Assembly (NCBI GenBank): GCA_018993155.1
Contig: JAGKSX010000061.1
Location: 1-64,000 of the forward strand
Reading direction: 5' to 3'
DNA: 64,000 bases
Source of the DNA: Hydrogenophaga sp.
GTDB lineage: Bacteria; Pseudomonadota; Gammaproteobacteria; Burkholderiales; Burkholderiaceae_C
How positions within the stretch are numbered: the stretch's first letter is position 1; every line of letters starts with the position of its first letter. The notes beneath the pieces were generated by a model, which ran no database searches, was not told the DNA's origin, and was given only the letters and a program-made list of their open reading frames with translations. This document shows, in pieces, positions 25,808 through 34,507 of the stretch. A program made the translations under genes and the position numbers.

Positions 25808-26875
25808 TCATTCCTCGGCCACCGCGGCTTCGCCGCGAACGATGCGCTGCATGAAGTCCAGTTTGAGCAACAGTGCCTTCATGCCCGCCACGTCGAGCTG
25901 TTCGGTGTTGTGCGAGTGGTATTCGTCACCGTGCAGGGCCTGCGTGAGTTTCTCCTCGCCCTCGTCGACGTACTTGGCGTAGTTCAGGTCACGACCGTCC
26001 GGGGCGACGCGGTAGTAGCGTCCCAGGTCCTGCGCGGATGCCATTTCCTCGCGGCTGAGCAAGGCCTCGTAGAGCTTCTCGCCGTGGCGGCTGCCCATCA
26101 CGCGGACCGGGTGGTCAGGCTGGCCGAGCAGTTCCAGCAACGCGCGCGTGAGCACGTCGACGGTGGCGGCGGGTGCCTTCTGCACGAAGATGTCGCCATT
26201 GTTTCCGTGCTCGAAGGCGTACATCACCAGGTCCACCGCGTCCGCCAGCGTCATCATGAAACGCGTCATGGCCGGGTCGGTCACGGTGATCGGTGCGCCG
26301 TTGCGCACCTGGTCCACAAACAAGGGAATCACCGAGCCGCGCGACGCCATCACGTTACCATAGCGCGTGCCGCAGATCACCGTGCTGGTCCCCTCCAGGT
26401 TGCGGCTGGCTGCAACCATGACCTTTTCCATCATTGCCTTGCTGATGCCCATGGCGTTGATGGGATATACCGCCTTGTCGGTGCTGAGACAGATCACCCG
26501 CTGCACGCCAGCAGCCACCGCTGCACCCAGCACGTTTTCCGTGCCCATCACGTTGGTGAGTACCGCCTGCATGGGGTGGAACTCGCAGGACGGCACCTGC
26601 TTGAGCGCGGCGGCGTGGAACACGAAGTCCACGCCGCGCATGGCCTGGTCGATACCGTTGCGCTCGCGCACGTCGCCAATGTAGAAGCGCAGCTTGGGAT
26701 GGGCGTAGCGCTTGCGCTGGTCGTCCTGCTTCTTCTCGTCGCGGCTGAAGATGCGGATCTCGCCGATGTCCGAATCAAGGAACCGCTTGAGCACCGCATT
26801 GCCGAACGAGCCAGTGCCGCCGGTGATCAGGAGGGTCTTGTCCTTGAACATGCTGTTCGTGGTGGTGGTCGTCAT
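25808..26875 (-). CDS. fnlA: UDP-GlcNAc 4,6-dehydratase/5-epimerase FnlA (WbjB/CapE)
   Basis: First step of UDP-L-FucNAc synthesis from UDP-GlcNAc. The 355-residue SDR protein has LLITGGTGSFGNAVLKRF, the RDEKKQDDQRKRY nucleotide segment, HAAALKQVPSCEF and the Ser-Met-Lys active site (LSTDKAVYPINAMGISK) with Met replacing the usual Tyr. I kept the ATG at 26875; an ATG at 26851 (MFKDK) would match shorter relatives of about 345 residues, and neither has a clear ribosome site. Confidence 0.95.
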   Translation of the reverse strand: MTTTTTNSMFKDKTLLITGGTGSFGNAVLKRFLDSDIGEIRIFSRDEKKQDDQRKRYAHPKLRFYIGDVRERNGIDQAMRGVDFVFHAAALKQVPSCEFHPMQAVLTNVMGTENVLGAAVAAGVQRVICLSTDKAVYPINAMGISKAMMEKVMVAASRNLEGTSTVICGTRYGNVMASRGSVIPLFVDQVRNGAPITVTDPAMTRFMMTLADAVDLVMYAFEHGNNGDIFVQKAPAATVDVLTRALLELLGQPDHPVRVMGSRHGEKLYEALLSREEMASAQDLGRYYRVAPDGRDLNYAKYVDEGEEKLTQALHGDEYHSHNTEQLDVAGMKALLLKLDFMQRIVRGEAAVAEE

Positions 26876-26884
26876 GGTTCTGCG

Positions 26885-27670
26885 TTACTTCGGCAGTGCC
26901 GCCGCGAACAGGGCGTCCTTCTGCTCAGGGGTGGGGTAGTTGATCAGCACCGCGCGGTACTGACCCTTGAAAACGAACAGGCTGCCGGCCGCCGCGCCGA
27001 CCACGCCGCAGCGCTCGATGAGCGCACCCACGTTGTCCAGCGAGCCTGCGCCGCCCAGCACGGTGAGCGGCACGCTCAGGGCGCCGCGCAGGCGTTGCGC
27101 CAGGTCCAGGTCGTAGCCTTTCATGGTGCCGTCACGCTCCACCGAGTTGAACACAATCTCGCCGGCGCCAGCGGCTTCCAGTTGTCGGGCGAGTGCAACG
27201 GCGTCCTGAGGATGGGCCCGGGTGGCGTTGTGCGTGCAGACTTCGTGGCCACTGGCGAACAGGCCGGACTTCTTGCGCACGTCGATCACCGCCACCACGC
27301 TCTGGCGACCGATGGCCGCGGCCATTTCGCCCAGCAGAGCCGGGCGTGCGATCGCTGCCGCGCTGACGGACACCTTTTCAACGCCCAGGTCGATGATGCG
27401 GGCTGCCTGCTGCGCCGAGGTAATGCCGCCGCCATAGCACAGCGGCATGCGGCATTCGGCGGCCAGCTTCGCGATCAGCGCATAGTTGGGCTCGGCGCCT
27501 TTCACGCTGGCGTCGATGTCCAGCACCACAAGTTCGTCTGCCTCTTTCTCGTTGAAGATCTTCACGGCGTTGATCGGGTCGCCGACGTACTTCGGCGTCT
27601 TGAAACCAACGGTCTTGACCAGGCCGCCGTTGTGCACCAGCAGGCACGGAATGATTCGAGGGCGCAACAT
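26885..27670 (-). CDS. hisF2: HisF2, HisF-like partner for sugar amidotransferase
   Basis: TIM-barrel protein of 261 residues related to the cyclase subunit of imidazole glycerol phosphate synthase. Here it sits with hisH2 and wbpG, the trio that supplies and uses ammonia to build an acetamidino-type group on a 2,3-diamino uronic acid in Pseudomonas aeruginosa. The first catalytic Asp of true HisF (Asp11, in CLDV) is Leu11 here (IIPCLLVHNGG) while Asp130 is kept, so it is unlikely to make histidine. GGGITS and the second phosphate-binding GGAGS loop remain. Probable role: dock HisH2 and channel ammonia to WbpG. Confidence 0.9.
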   Translation of the reverse strand: MLRPRIIPCLLVHNGGLVKTVGFKTPKYVGDPINAVKIFNEKEADELVVLDIDASVKGAEPNYALIAKLAAECRMPLCYGGGITSAQQAARIIDLGVEKVSVSAAAIARPALLGEMAAAIGRQSVVAVIDVRKKSGLFASGHEVCTHNATRAHPQDAVALARQLEAAGAGEIVFNSVERDGTMKGYDLDLAQRLRGALSVPLTVLGGAGSLDNVGALIERCGVVGAAAGSLFVFKGQYRAVLINYPTPEQKDALFAAALPK

Positions 27671-27674
27671 GGGG

Positions 27675-28289
27675 TCAGGTCGTGGCGAAGTTCTTCAGCA
27701 ACTGGGCGCCGAAGTGGTGGCTCTTTTCGGGGTGGCATTGCACGCCGTGGATGTGGCCGGCCGACACCACGCAGTCGAAGTCCAACCCGTACGTGGCCGA
27801 CGCGGCCACGAGCGACCGGTCCTCGCAGTCGAAGTAGTACGAGTGCAGGAAGTAGAAGCGCGGTGCCGGTTCGAAGTCGCTGAACAGGCGGCTGTCGGGG
27901 CGCACCTGCAGGTCGTTCCAGCCCATGTGAGGCTGTGGCAGCTGGGCCGACGCGGGCGTCTGCGAGAAGGCCCGCACGCGGCCCGGAATCCAGTTCAACC
28001 CGGGCAGTTCGCCCTCGTCGGAGCCGCCCGCCAGCATCTGCATGCCCACGCACACCCCCAGCACGGGCACCTGTTCGCGCTGTACGCGGGCTTCCAGCGG
28101 CTCGCGCAGGCCCGACTGGTTGAGCAGCGTCATGGCGTGATCGAACGAGCCCACACCGGGCAGGATCAGGCGTGTCGCGTCGGCCAGTTCGGCGGGCACT
28201 TTGGCCCGCTCGGCGGGCAGGCCCAGGCGCTTGAACATGTTCAGGAAGGCCTGGATGTTGCCCACGCCGTAGTCGACGATGCGGATCAT
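27675..28289 (-). CDS. hisH2: HisH2, glutaminase subunit for sugar amidotransferase
   Basis: Class I glutamine amidotransferase of 204 residues that hydrolyses glutamine to ammonia. The triad is intact: Cys80 in VLGVCVGMQML, His186 and Glu188 in GVQCHPEKS. GVGSFDHAM and the YFLHSYYF segment match HisH. The start overlaps the end of wbpG by four bases and hisF2 follows five bases later, so the three are co-translated. As with hisF2, the location argues for a polysaccharide role and not histidine synthesis. Confidence 0.92.
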   Translation of the reverse strand: MIRIVDYGVGNIQAFLNMFKRLGLPAERAKVPAELADATRLILPGVGSFDHAMTLLNQSGLREPLEARVQREQVPVLGVCVGMQMLAGGSDEGELPGLNWIPGRVRAFSQTPASAQLPQPHMGWNDLQVRPDSRLFSDFEPAPRFYFLHSYYFDCEDRSLVAASATYGLDFDCVVSAGHIHGVQCHPEKSHHFGAQLLKNFATT

Positions 28290-29428
28290 CGGAAGTGCCT
28301 CTTTTCCAGGCCGAGCGTGCGCAGCACCGTGGTGCCCAGGCCGATCATCCAGCGCTTGTTGCGGTAGTCGCGGTAGGTCTTTTTGGGCGCATCGAAGATC
28401 TGTTGGAGTTCGTCGACGGTGAGATCCAGCTTGTGGGCCACGTACTCGAACTCCTGCTTGAGGAAGTGCTCGTCCATCTCGGGCGATGCGATGCGCTCCA
28501 GTGCCGCCTCGCGGGTCATCTGGCCCGTCATGATGAGGCTGGAGAAGTGCGCGCGCCGCTTGTGGAAACCGAACCGCCGGGGCAACCAGTAGTCCTCATA
28601 GAAGCGGGTGAATCGCGACTCGTGGTGCTTGTGCTGGAAGCGCTGCCAGCCAAAGCGCCGGTTCAGCTCGTCCTCGGCATCCTTCTTGACGTAGGGCACC
28701 AGGTTGAGCGGGTGGTGCACCTTCATGCCCAGGATCTTCTGGTAGTACAGCTTGTAGACCAGGATGTCGGTGAGTGGGAAGCTCTCCAGCGGCCGCTGGC
28801 CGAACTGGCGGTGGATGTCGTTGAACAACCACGTGTCGATGCCCAGATAGCCGCCCCACTCTTCGGGTTCGCGACAGCACTCGGTGGAAAAGTTCGACCC
28901 CGTGATGATGTGCTTGACCTTGTACTGGCGGGCAAACTTGTACAGGCCTGAGAAGAAGGCGCCGTCCTGCGGCAGGTCCTGATCGGGAATGCCCGAGCGC
29001 AGGAACGCGGCCTGCAGATCCTTCATTTCCTCCCAGTTGACCACCTCCGTGAAGAGCTCCAGACCGAGCCCGTCCACCAGCTTCTCGATGTTGCCTACCG
29101 CTTGGTCGGTGTTCCAGCCTGCGTCGACGTGGAACAGCAGTGGTCGCAGCCCCATCTTTTCCTTGGCAATGTAAGTCGCATAGGAACTGTCAAGGCCGCC
29201 GGAGAGACCGATGATGCAGTCGAAGTCCTTGCCTTTGCCATCTGCTTTGATGCGTTCGGCGAGTGTGGCCAAGGCCTGAGCGCCCCCCGGTCCGGTGTCC
29301 CAACGGGGCGCGATCGTGGTTTCGAAGTTGGCGCAATAGTCGCAATACCCCCGCTCATCGAACGTGATGTTCGGGTCCGAGGTGTCCATGATGCAATGGG
29401 AGCAGATTTGATAAGCGCGGGTTGACAT
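28286..29428 (-). CDS. wbpG: WbpG, N-acetyl sugar amidotransferase
   Basis: ATP-pyrophosphatase-type enzyme of 380 residues that activates an amide on a UDP-sugar and replaces its oxygen with ammonia, giving an amidine. A zinc-type cluster is at the N-terminus (Cys9, Cys12, Cys29, Cys32), followed by the PP-loop GLSGGLDSSYATYIA near residues 73-88 and the TGSNFSTECCREPEEW segment characteristic of this family. In Pseudomonas aeruginosa the target is the 3-acetamido group of a 2,3-diacetamido mannuronic acid. The acyl group here may instead be formyl, given the formyltransferase at 37731-38831. Confidence 0.93.
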   Translation of the reverse strand: MSTRAYQICSHCIMDTSDPNITFDERGYCDYCANFETTIAPRWDTGPGGAQALATLAERIKADGKGKDFDCIIGLSGGLDSSYATYIAKEKMGLRPLLFHVDAGWNTDQAVGNIEKLVDGLGLELFTEVVNWEEMKDLQAAFLRSGIPDQDLPQDGAFFSGLYKFARQYKVKHIITGSNFSTECCREPEEWGGYLGIDTWLFNDIHRQFGQRPLESFPLTDILVYKLYYQKILGMKVHHPLNLVPYVKKDAEDELNRRFGWQRFQHKHHESRFTRFYEDYWLPRRFGFHKRRAHFSSLIMTGQMTREAALERIASPEMDEHFLKQEFEYVAHKLDLTVDELQQIFDAPKKTYRDYRNKRWMIGLGTTVLRTLGLEKRHFR

Positions 29429-29436
29429 GTTCTATC

Positions 29437-30582
29437 TCATGTGACTGGGGATGCGTCCGCCGGGCGAGCCAATCCGAGACACCGATTCAATACCTGAAGG
29501 TGCTGGGTCCGGCGATATTCCGTCGACGCTTGTCGGGCATTCATATGGCCCATGCCTGCCACTGAATCAAACTCGGAGAGAGATCGAAGGAGCGCATCGG
29601 TAATGGATTGGGCCGAACGCGGCTGCACTTCCCATCCGTTTTCTTCCGGAGTGAAGATATCGAAGATCCCACTGTGATTGGTAGTGATGACCGCACAACC
29701 CGAGGCATAGGCTTCGAGGATGCTGATGGGCTGGCCTTCATAGGGGTAGTAGGTAGGCAGGCAGAACAGATGTGCCGCATGAAGGAGGCGCTTTTTGACC
29801 TCACCGGAGACCGTGCCATGATAGGTCACGTCATCTAGCGTCGCAATCCGCCCGAGAAATTCGGACTTCGACGCTTCGTCCTCGAACCCACCGGCAAAAT
29901 GGAAATCCAATTGGGCGCGCTGGTTGGGTGGAATCAGTTGAATTGCTTCGATCAGTTCCCGATAACCTTTCCCGGGCAGATGGTTGCTGAGAAAAAGCAC
30001 GTTCAATCTGTTGCGCCTGGCCCATTTTTGCGCAAGGGATTGGTTGTCGATAAACCATTCGTCGCCAGCAAAGTTCTTCACCACATGAATTCGAGCGCGG
30101 GGCACGATGTGGCTGTAGATCGAGACATGGCGCTCTCCCAGCACAATGACTCCAGCAACCCTTCGAAGAAGCCAGGCGTTCATTCTGTGCAGCCATGGAT
30201 GGCTATCGCTCAGAAGCTTGCGCATCCCTGCGCCTCCATGCAGATGCAGGAACGTGCGCTTGGTCTTCGAGCCGAGACAAAGCAGGATGGCCATATCCTT
30301 GAGGTTTCCCGCCACCGACTCTGCCGGCGTCAGATAGACGAGGTCGGCATTGCGCGCGTGCCGAAGCGTTTGTCCGAGAATCTGCACGATTTCCAACAAG
30401 CGGCCAATCGAGTTGATGCCCTGGCGGAAGCTCTGCTTGCTGAGATTGATCAGCGTCACTTCGTGGCCCTGGCCCGATAGGTCGATGTACAGCGCTTCGC
30501 ATGCAACTGCCTGCCCGGTGATTGGTGGTGGGACAGGGGCGATAAAAAGAACGCGGAGCTTGGTCAAGTTTGCCGTCGCCAT
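29437..30582 (-). CDS. GT4-family glycosyltransferase
   Basis: GT-B fold transferase of 381 residues. The start LRVLFIAPVPPPITGQAVACE has the Gly-rich loop typical of GT4 enzymes in Pseudomonas O-antigen loci. The donor domain shows LNVLFLSNHLPGKGYREL and the E-x7-E motif in YEGQPISILEAYASGCAVI. Donor and acceptor are not predictable. The ATG at 30582 follows the preceding stop by four bases. Base composition is lower in G+C than in the flanking chromosome (29 of 60 bases over 29641-29700). Confidence 0.88.
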   Translation of the reverse strand: MATANLTKLRVLFIAPVPPPITGQAVACEALYIDLSGQGHEVTLINLSKQSFRQGINSIGRLLEIVQILGQTLRHARNADLVYLTPAESVAGNLKDMAILLCLGSKTKRTFLHLHGGAGMRKLLSDSHPWLHRMNAWLLRRVAGVIVLGERHVSIYSHIVPRARIHVVKNFAGDEWFIDNQSLAQKWARRNRLNVLFLSNHLPGKGYRELIEAIQLIPPNQRAQLDFHFAGGFEDEASKSEFLGRIATLDDVTYHGTVSGEVKKRLLHAAHLFCLPTYYPYEGQPISILEAYASGCAVITTNHSGIFDIFTPEENGWEVQPRSAQSITDALLRSLSEFDSVAGMGHMNARQASTEYRRTQHLQVLNRCLGLARPADASPVT

Positions 30583-30586
30583 GCTG

Positions 30587-31819
30587 CTACGAAGTTCGAG
30601 GGCCGTGCGTGGAGCCGACTCCTTGGTTGTTCCACTTTTCCGCAGCCTCGAGCAGAACGGCAGAGTACTGTTGCGCAATGGGAACAAAGTCAAAGTGGCG
30701 AAGCACATATTCTCTTGCCTGGGTGGAGTAGCCTTGGAAAGTGGCGGGCGGTTGTGAGGCCAGCCAGATCAGCTTTTCTCGAAAGCTCTCGATGGAGCCA
30801 GGCTGAAAGGTGAATGCGTTGTCCCCAACCGCACGCATGTTGTTGATTTCGTTTTCCTCAAACAGCACGGGCAGTCCGCATGCCTGTGCCTCGAAGAAGC
30901 TCATGCTGCATTGCTTCGGAAAAACCGCCAAGTCTGCTGCTTGGTAGAACTTTGCCAGATCGAGGTAGCGTTGGGTGGGCCGGCGCACGATGCGGTTTTC
31001 ACTGATCGTCAGGTTCTCTTCGACCTTCTTCCCGTACTCTCCGACAGTGTTGCCAATGATCAGGAATTCAATGGGTCGGTTGTCGGCTGCTTCAAGCTTT
31101 CCTTTGAGCGTCTCGCTGAAGAAGATGCCGCCTTTGTGTTCGTCAAGCTTGCCCGCATAGAGCACGACGAATGCATTGGGGTCGAGCCCTAGCTCTGCGC
31201 GGAGGTGGGCCTTGTTCGGAACATCCGGCTGGAAGAAGTCTGTGTCCGTCCCCAGTGACAGATAGTGGGTGCGCGACAGTGGAATTCCAAGGCATTTTTC
31301 AACGAAGTCGCTGTCGACCACGCGAATCAGTGGGATGTTCCGTTTCAGGATGACGGGGGTGACGAAGCGCCTGTAAAAGGAGCGGAAGTACTCGCGAAAG
31401 CGGTTCTTCGACGCCATCTCCAGCATATGGCAGTCCAGCACGAGGGGATATGGGAGCCAGCGCGCGAGCCAGATGAACAGTATGCCTGTCAGCGTGTCTT
31501 CCCCGTGCACGAACACCACGTCCGGCTTCAACTCCCGGACCTTGCGGAACAGCTTGAAGGTGTGGAAGATGGCCCTGCCGCTGTAGAAGCCATGCAAAGG
31601 CACCCGGTGTATGCGGGCGCCGGCCTCCCGGCGGTACCGTTCGTCCCTCTCCTGAATGCGCTCCCTGCCGAAGAAGGCGGTGAGGAAATCGGGAATCTTC
31701 TCCATCTCGCCCGTGACGATCTCGACCTGATGGCCTTGCTGGACTTGCAGTCGGCCCAACATGTTGACCTGATATCCCGCATCAGGATGGATGAAGTCTT
31801 CGACGTGAACGATTTTCAT
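30587..31819 (-). CDS. GT4-family glycosyltransferase
   Basis: Second GT-B fold transferase, 410 residues, starting MKIVHVEDFIHPDAGYQ. The donor domain has VVLYAGKLDEHKGG with the basic residues that bind the nucleotide diphosphate and the E-x7-E motif in SFFEAQACGLPVLFEEN. The start overlaps the wzy stop by four bases (ATGA), so it is coupled to the polymerase. It and the next gene are the only unassigned transferases in the locus, which leaves them the rhamnose and diamino-uronic-acid residues by elimination. Confidence 0.88.
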   Translation of the reverse strand: MKIVHVEDFIHPDAGYQVNMLGRLQVQQGHQVEIVTGEMEKIPDFLTAFFGRERIQERDERYRREAGARIHRVPLHGFYSGRAIFHTFKLFRKVRELKPDVVFVHGEDTLTGILFIWLARWLPYPLVLDCHMLEMASKNRFREYFRSFYRRFVTPVILKRNIPLIRVVDSDFVEKCLGIPLSRTHYLSLGTDTDFFQPDVPNKAHLRAELGLDPNAFVVLYAGKLDEHKGGIFFSETLKGKLEAADNRPIEFLIIGNTVGEYGKKVEENLTISENRIVRRPTQRYLDLAKFYQAADLAVFPKQCSMSFFEAQACGLPVLFEENEINNMRAVGDNAFTFQPGSIESFREKLIWLASQPPATFQGYSTQAREYVLRHFDFVPIAQQYSAVLLEAAEKWNNQGVGSTHGPRTS

Positions 31820-33210
31820 GGTGAACTCATTGTGGTGTGCGGGGTATCGAGCCGTCGCGCCGACCGACGCCTTGCGCCAATATGCCGGCGTGACAGCCAC
31901 CAGGCCAGGAGGAATATGACCAATCCTCCACCCGAGAGGAGCGCGGTGGACAAGGGGACGTTCAGCAGTGCCATGAAGAAGCCACCCATCCACAGGACGG
32001 TGAACCTGGAGTTGAGATTCGATGTGATCCGATTGATCAGATACAAAACGCCTGCCACGAAAGGTGTCACCACCAGCACGCCGATGGGACCGAGGGCGGC
32101 AAATCCATCGCTGGCCCAGAAGCTGGCGTTGAAGTTGGCCTCAGTAGAACCGCTGTAGGCGAGCCCGATCATCTGGCCCAGTGACAGGTCCCCGAAGGGG
32201 TAGGAGTGCGTGAGCGCATTGATAGGGCCGATATGGCTGTAGTAGGTGAGACCTTCCGCGCCGAAGTGCTCCAGGTACTTGCTTGCCGTCCAGCCAGCTG
32301 TTCCCAGCACCCTGACGAGGAAGATGGATTTCATCCACATCCACACACCCGAGTCTGGCAGAACAAGCACGAGGACAAGGATGGAGAGCACCATGGCTCC
32401 TAGCAAGCGTGGCAGGAAGTCTCGCCCATTGTCCCAGAGCCAGTTCAGGCCCATGCTGACAGGCAGTAGAAGTATCGCGGTCTTGGCACCGGTGGACATG
32501 TACAGGGTAAGCGACATGGCGAGTCCGGCTGCGATATACACCCATTTTTGGTAAAACAAACCTCTGGCGTATAGATAGGAAATGAAACAGTAGGACAGCC
32601 AGGAGATCAGGTAGGCGCTGGCGGTGCTTTGTGGCACGGCGGCGGATTCAAAACGCAGGTCGTAGACGTCTCCGAAAGACACCAGTCGCATATGTTCAGC
32701 ATTGGCGGCAAGCAGCAGTGCTGTCGCCATCAGTGCAAGCGCGCCGATGACGCAATCCAATTGTCTGAACTGATTGGACCTCAGCTGGGGCGAGCGCTTG
32801 CGTTGAGCTTTTGCAACCGTGAACAGCACCACCATGCTGCCCGCCAGCATTATCTGAATCCACACCAAGTGGTCATACTTGATGTCGACCGAAAACAAGA
32901 GGCTCAACTGGATCGGTACGTACGACAGCGTGTAAATCAGCGCGGCGACGGCTTGGGCTGGATCGGAGGACGGCCTGTGCGCAGCTATGGGCAGCCAGGC
33001 GAGGAGATAGGTGGTGAAAAGGGACGTCGACGAATGGTCCAGATAGATGTAGTGCGCGTACTCGAACGTGGGATGGATATAGCCGACATACGCATAGTGG
33101 ACGCCGAGGATATAGAGGAGCGAATAGCAGGCCGTGCGTATGCGCCGCCACAACGCGCCTTGCGTATTGAATGCTTTCCCGGTGAAATTTGACACTGCAG
33201 CTGAACTCAC
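31816..33210 (-). CDS. wzy: Wzy-like O-antigen polymerase
   Basis: Integral membrane protein of 464 residues with about eleven hydrophobic segments and one large polar loop (roughly residues 285-345, from WMWMKSIFLVRVLG to FNASFWASDGF), the usual plan of Wzy. It would polymerise undecaprenyl-linked repeats at the periplasmic face. Wzy proteins share almost no sequence, so the call rests on topology and its place between wzx and a transferase gene, with four-base overlaps to each. No other polymerase candidate is in the locus. Confidence 0.8.
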   Translation of the reverse strand: MSSAAVSNFTGKAFNTQGALWRRIRTACYSLLYILGVHYAYVGYIHPTFEYAHYIYLDHSSTSLFTTYLLAWLPIAAHRPSSDPAQAVAALIYTLSYVPIQLSLLFSVDIKYDHLVWIQIMLAGSMVVLFTVAKAQRKRSPQLRSNQFRQLDCVIGALALMATALLLAANAEHMRLVSFGDVYDLRFESAAVPQSTASAYLISWLSYCFISYLYARGLFYQKWVYIAAGLAMSLTLYMSTGAKTAILLLPVSMGLNWLWDNGRDFLPRLLGAMVLSILVLVLVLPDSGVWMWMKSIFLVRVLGTAGWTASKYLEHFGAEGLTYYSHIGPINALTHSYPFGDLSLGQMIGLAYSGSTEANFNASFWASDGFAALGPIGVLVVTPFVAGVLYLINRITSNLNSRFTVLWMGGFFMALLNVPLSTALLSGGGLVIFLLAWWLSRRHIGARRRSARRLDTPHTTMSSP

Positions 33211-34493
33211 GGCTGTTGTCCATTTCTGGAGTCAAAGGAAACGCATCCCCGGTAGACCAGCGTCAGCATGATGGTGGCCCCACCCAAGGTGCACAGCGAG
33301 TACATCCACAGCGCTTCAATGAGGGGAACCGATTGGAGGGAGGACAGAATCAGCACGCCAACAGGAAGCAGCGCAATCAGCACTTGTCCGAACAAGCCCA
33401 TGGCCGGTCTGCGCAAAATGGCAAACACGTACATGAACGGTGCGCAAGCGAAGTGCGAGAAGGCCGCGAGTGTCAGTGCTTGCGCGATGGTCCCGGAGCC
33501 AGCGTATTGCGGGCCAAAGACCCAGCTGAAGGCAATCGGGGCCAGCAGGTAGATGGCGCTGAAAAAGGCGCCGGCCAGCCCCAGTATCCATCCCACGGCT
33601 CTCGTGAACGTGGGTCTGACCTTTTCTCTGGCACGCTGGCGCGCCGCGAACTCTGCTCGCACCGTTTCAGCAAGTGCTCCTCCCACGATAGCTCCGGGAA
33701 CCAACAAGACCCGATTGGCCACGGCGAACATGCCCACCTCCGCCAGCGAATACTGTGGCGCCAGCACGAAGGGAATGCCATTGGCACCGATGATGGTGAC
33801 CAACGCCGTGGGGAGAACCAGCAGAGGAAATTTGCCATAGGCCTTGGCCTGGCGTGCAAAGCCCCGTACCTGGACGGTCCGGCTTCTGTAAGGCCATCCG
33901 TTGAAGCCATGGATGGTGTAAGCCAATGCAACGCCAACGCCCGCGGTGAAGCCCAGGACCATGAAAATGGGTTGTGCCGACCAGGCCCATGCGAATCCGA
34001 TGCAAATGGCCACATTGACGACGGCGCCCACCACTTGGCTCCGTGCATAGTGGGTGTAGTTGGATGCACGCGAACTCCATTGCTGCATCAGCGTGTAGGC
34101 GGTTCCCAGCCAAAGCGCCAGCGGGAGCAGCAGAAAGGCGACCTCGCGCCGCTCCTGTAAAAAAAACACCCACCCCACGACACCCAGGCCGACAACGGCG
34201 CTGCCGACGGTAGCGATCGTCATGACCATGGAACCGAGTGCCTCGGCGCTCTTGCGTGCCTTGGGCAGGATGATCGCCTGGTCGTACTTGAGCGTGACGA
34301 TCGGTATGAGCAGTGCGTAGGCAGCGGAGAAAATGGCAGCGATGCCAAACGCTTCAGGTGCAAACAGTCGGGTCAACAATGGCGTTGCCAATGCGAGCAC
34401 TATCTGAGCCACGATGGTGCCCGAAGCCAGATGCGTCAGATTGCGCCGCATTCTGCCAGTGGCAGGGCTGTTCGCGTGGTTGGGCGCTGACAT
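33207..34493 (-). CDS. wzx: Wzx-type O-unit flippase
   Basis: Polysaccharide transporter of the MOP/MATE superfamily, 428 residues, about twelve membrane segments. The N-terminus (HLASGTIVAQIVLALATPLLTRLF) is typical of oligosaccharide flippases, as is the mid-protein YGKFPLLVLPTALV stretch. It should move the undecaprenyl-linked repeat unit to the periplasmic side for Wzy. It overlaps wzy by four bases. A longer product start further upstream is excluded by the wbpI stop at 34508. Confidence 0.92.
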   Translation of the reverse strand: MSAPNHANSPATGRMRRNLTHLASGTIVAQIVLALATPLLTRLFAPEAFGIAAIFSAAYALLIPIVTLKYDQAIILPKARKSAEALGSMVMTIATVGSAVVGLGVVGWVFFLQERREVAFLLLPLALWLGTAYTLMQQWSSRASNYTHYARSQVVGAVVNVAICIGFAWAWSAQPIFMVLGFTAGVGVALAYTIHGFNGWPYRSRTVQVRGFARQAKAYGKFPLLVLPTALVTIIGANGIPFVLAPQYSLAEVGMFAVANRVLLVPGAIVGGALAETVRAEFAARQRAREKVRPTFTRAVGWILGLAGAFFSAIYLLAPIAFSWVFGPQYAGSGTIAQALTLAAFSHFACAPFMYVFAILRRPAMGLFGQVLIALLPVGVLILSSLQSVPLIEALWMYSLCTLGGATIMLTLVYRGCVSFDSRNGQQP

Positions 34494-34507
34494 GAATAGG
34501 CGCGTGC

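Noticed and set aside
25652..27883. Open frame of 743 codons on the plus strand opposite fnlA and hisF2
   Set aside because: Same reasoning: it spans several convincing minus-strand genes and has no recognisable domain.
26885..28289. hisH and hisF as histidine biosynthesis genes
   Set aside because: No other his gene is nearby, they are coupled to wbpG, and HisF residue 11 is Leu, not Asp.
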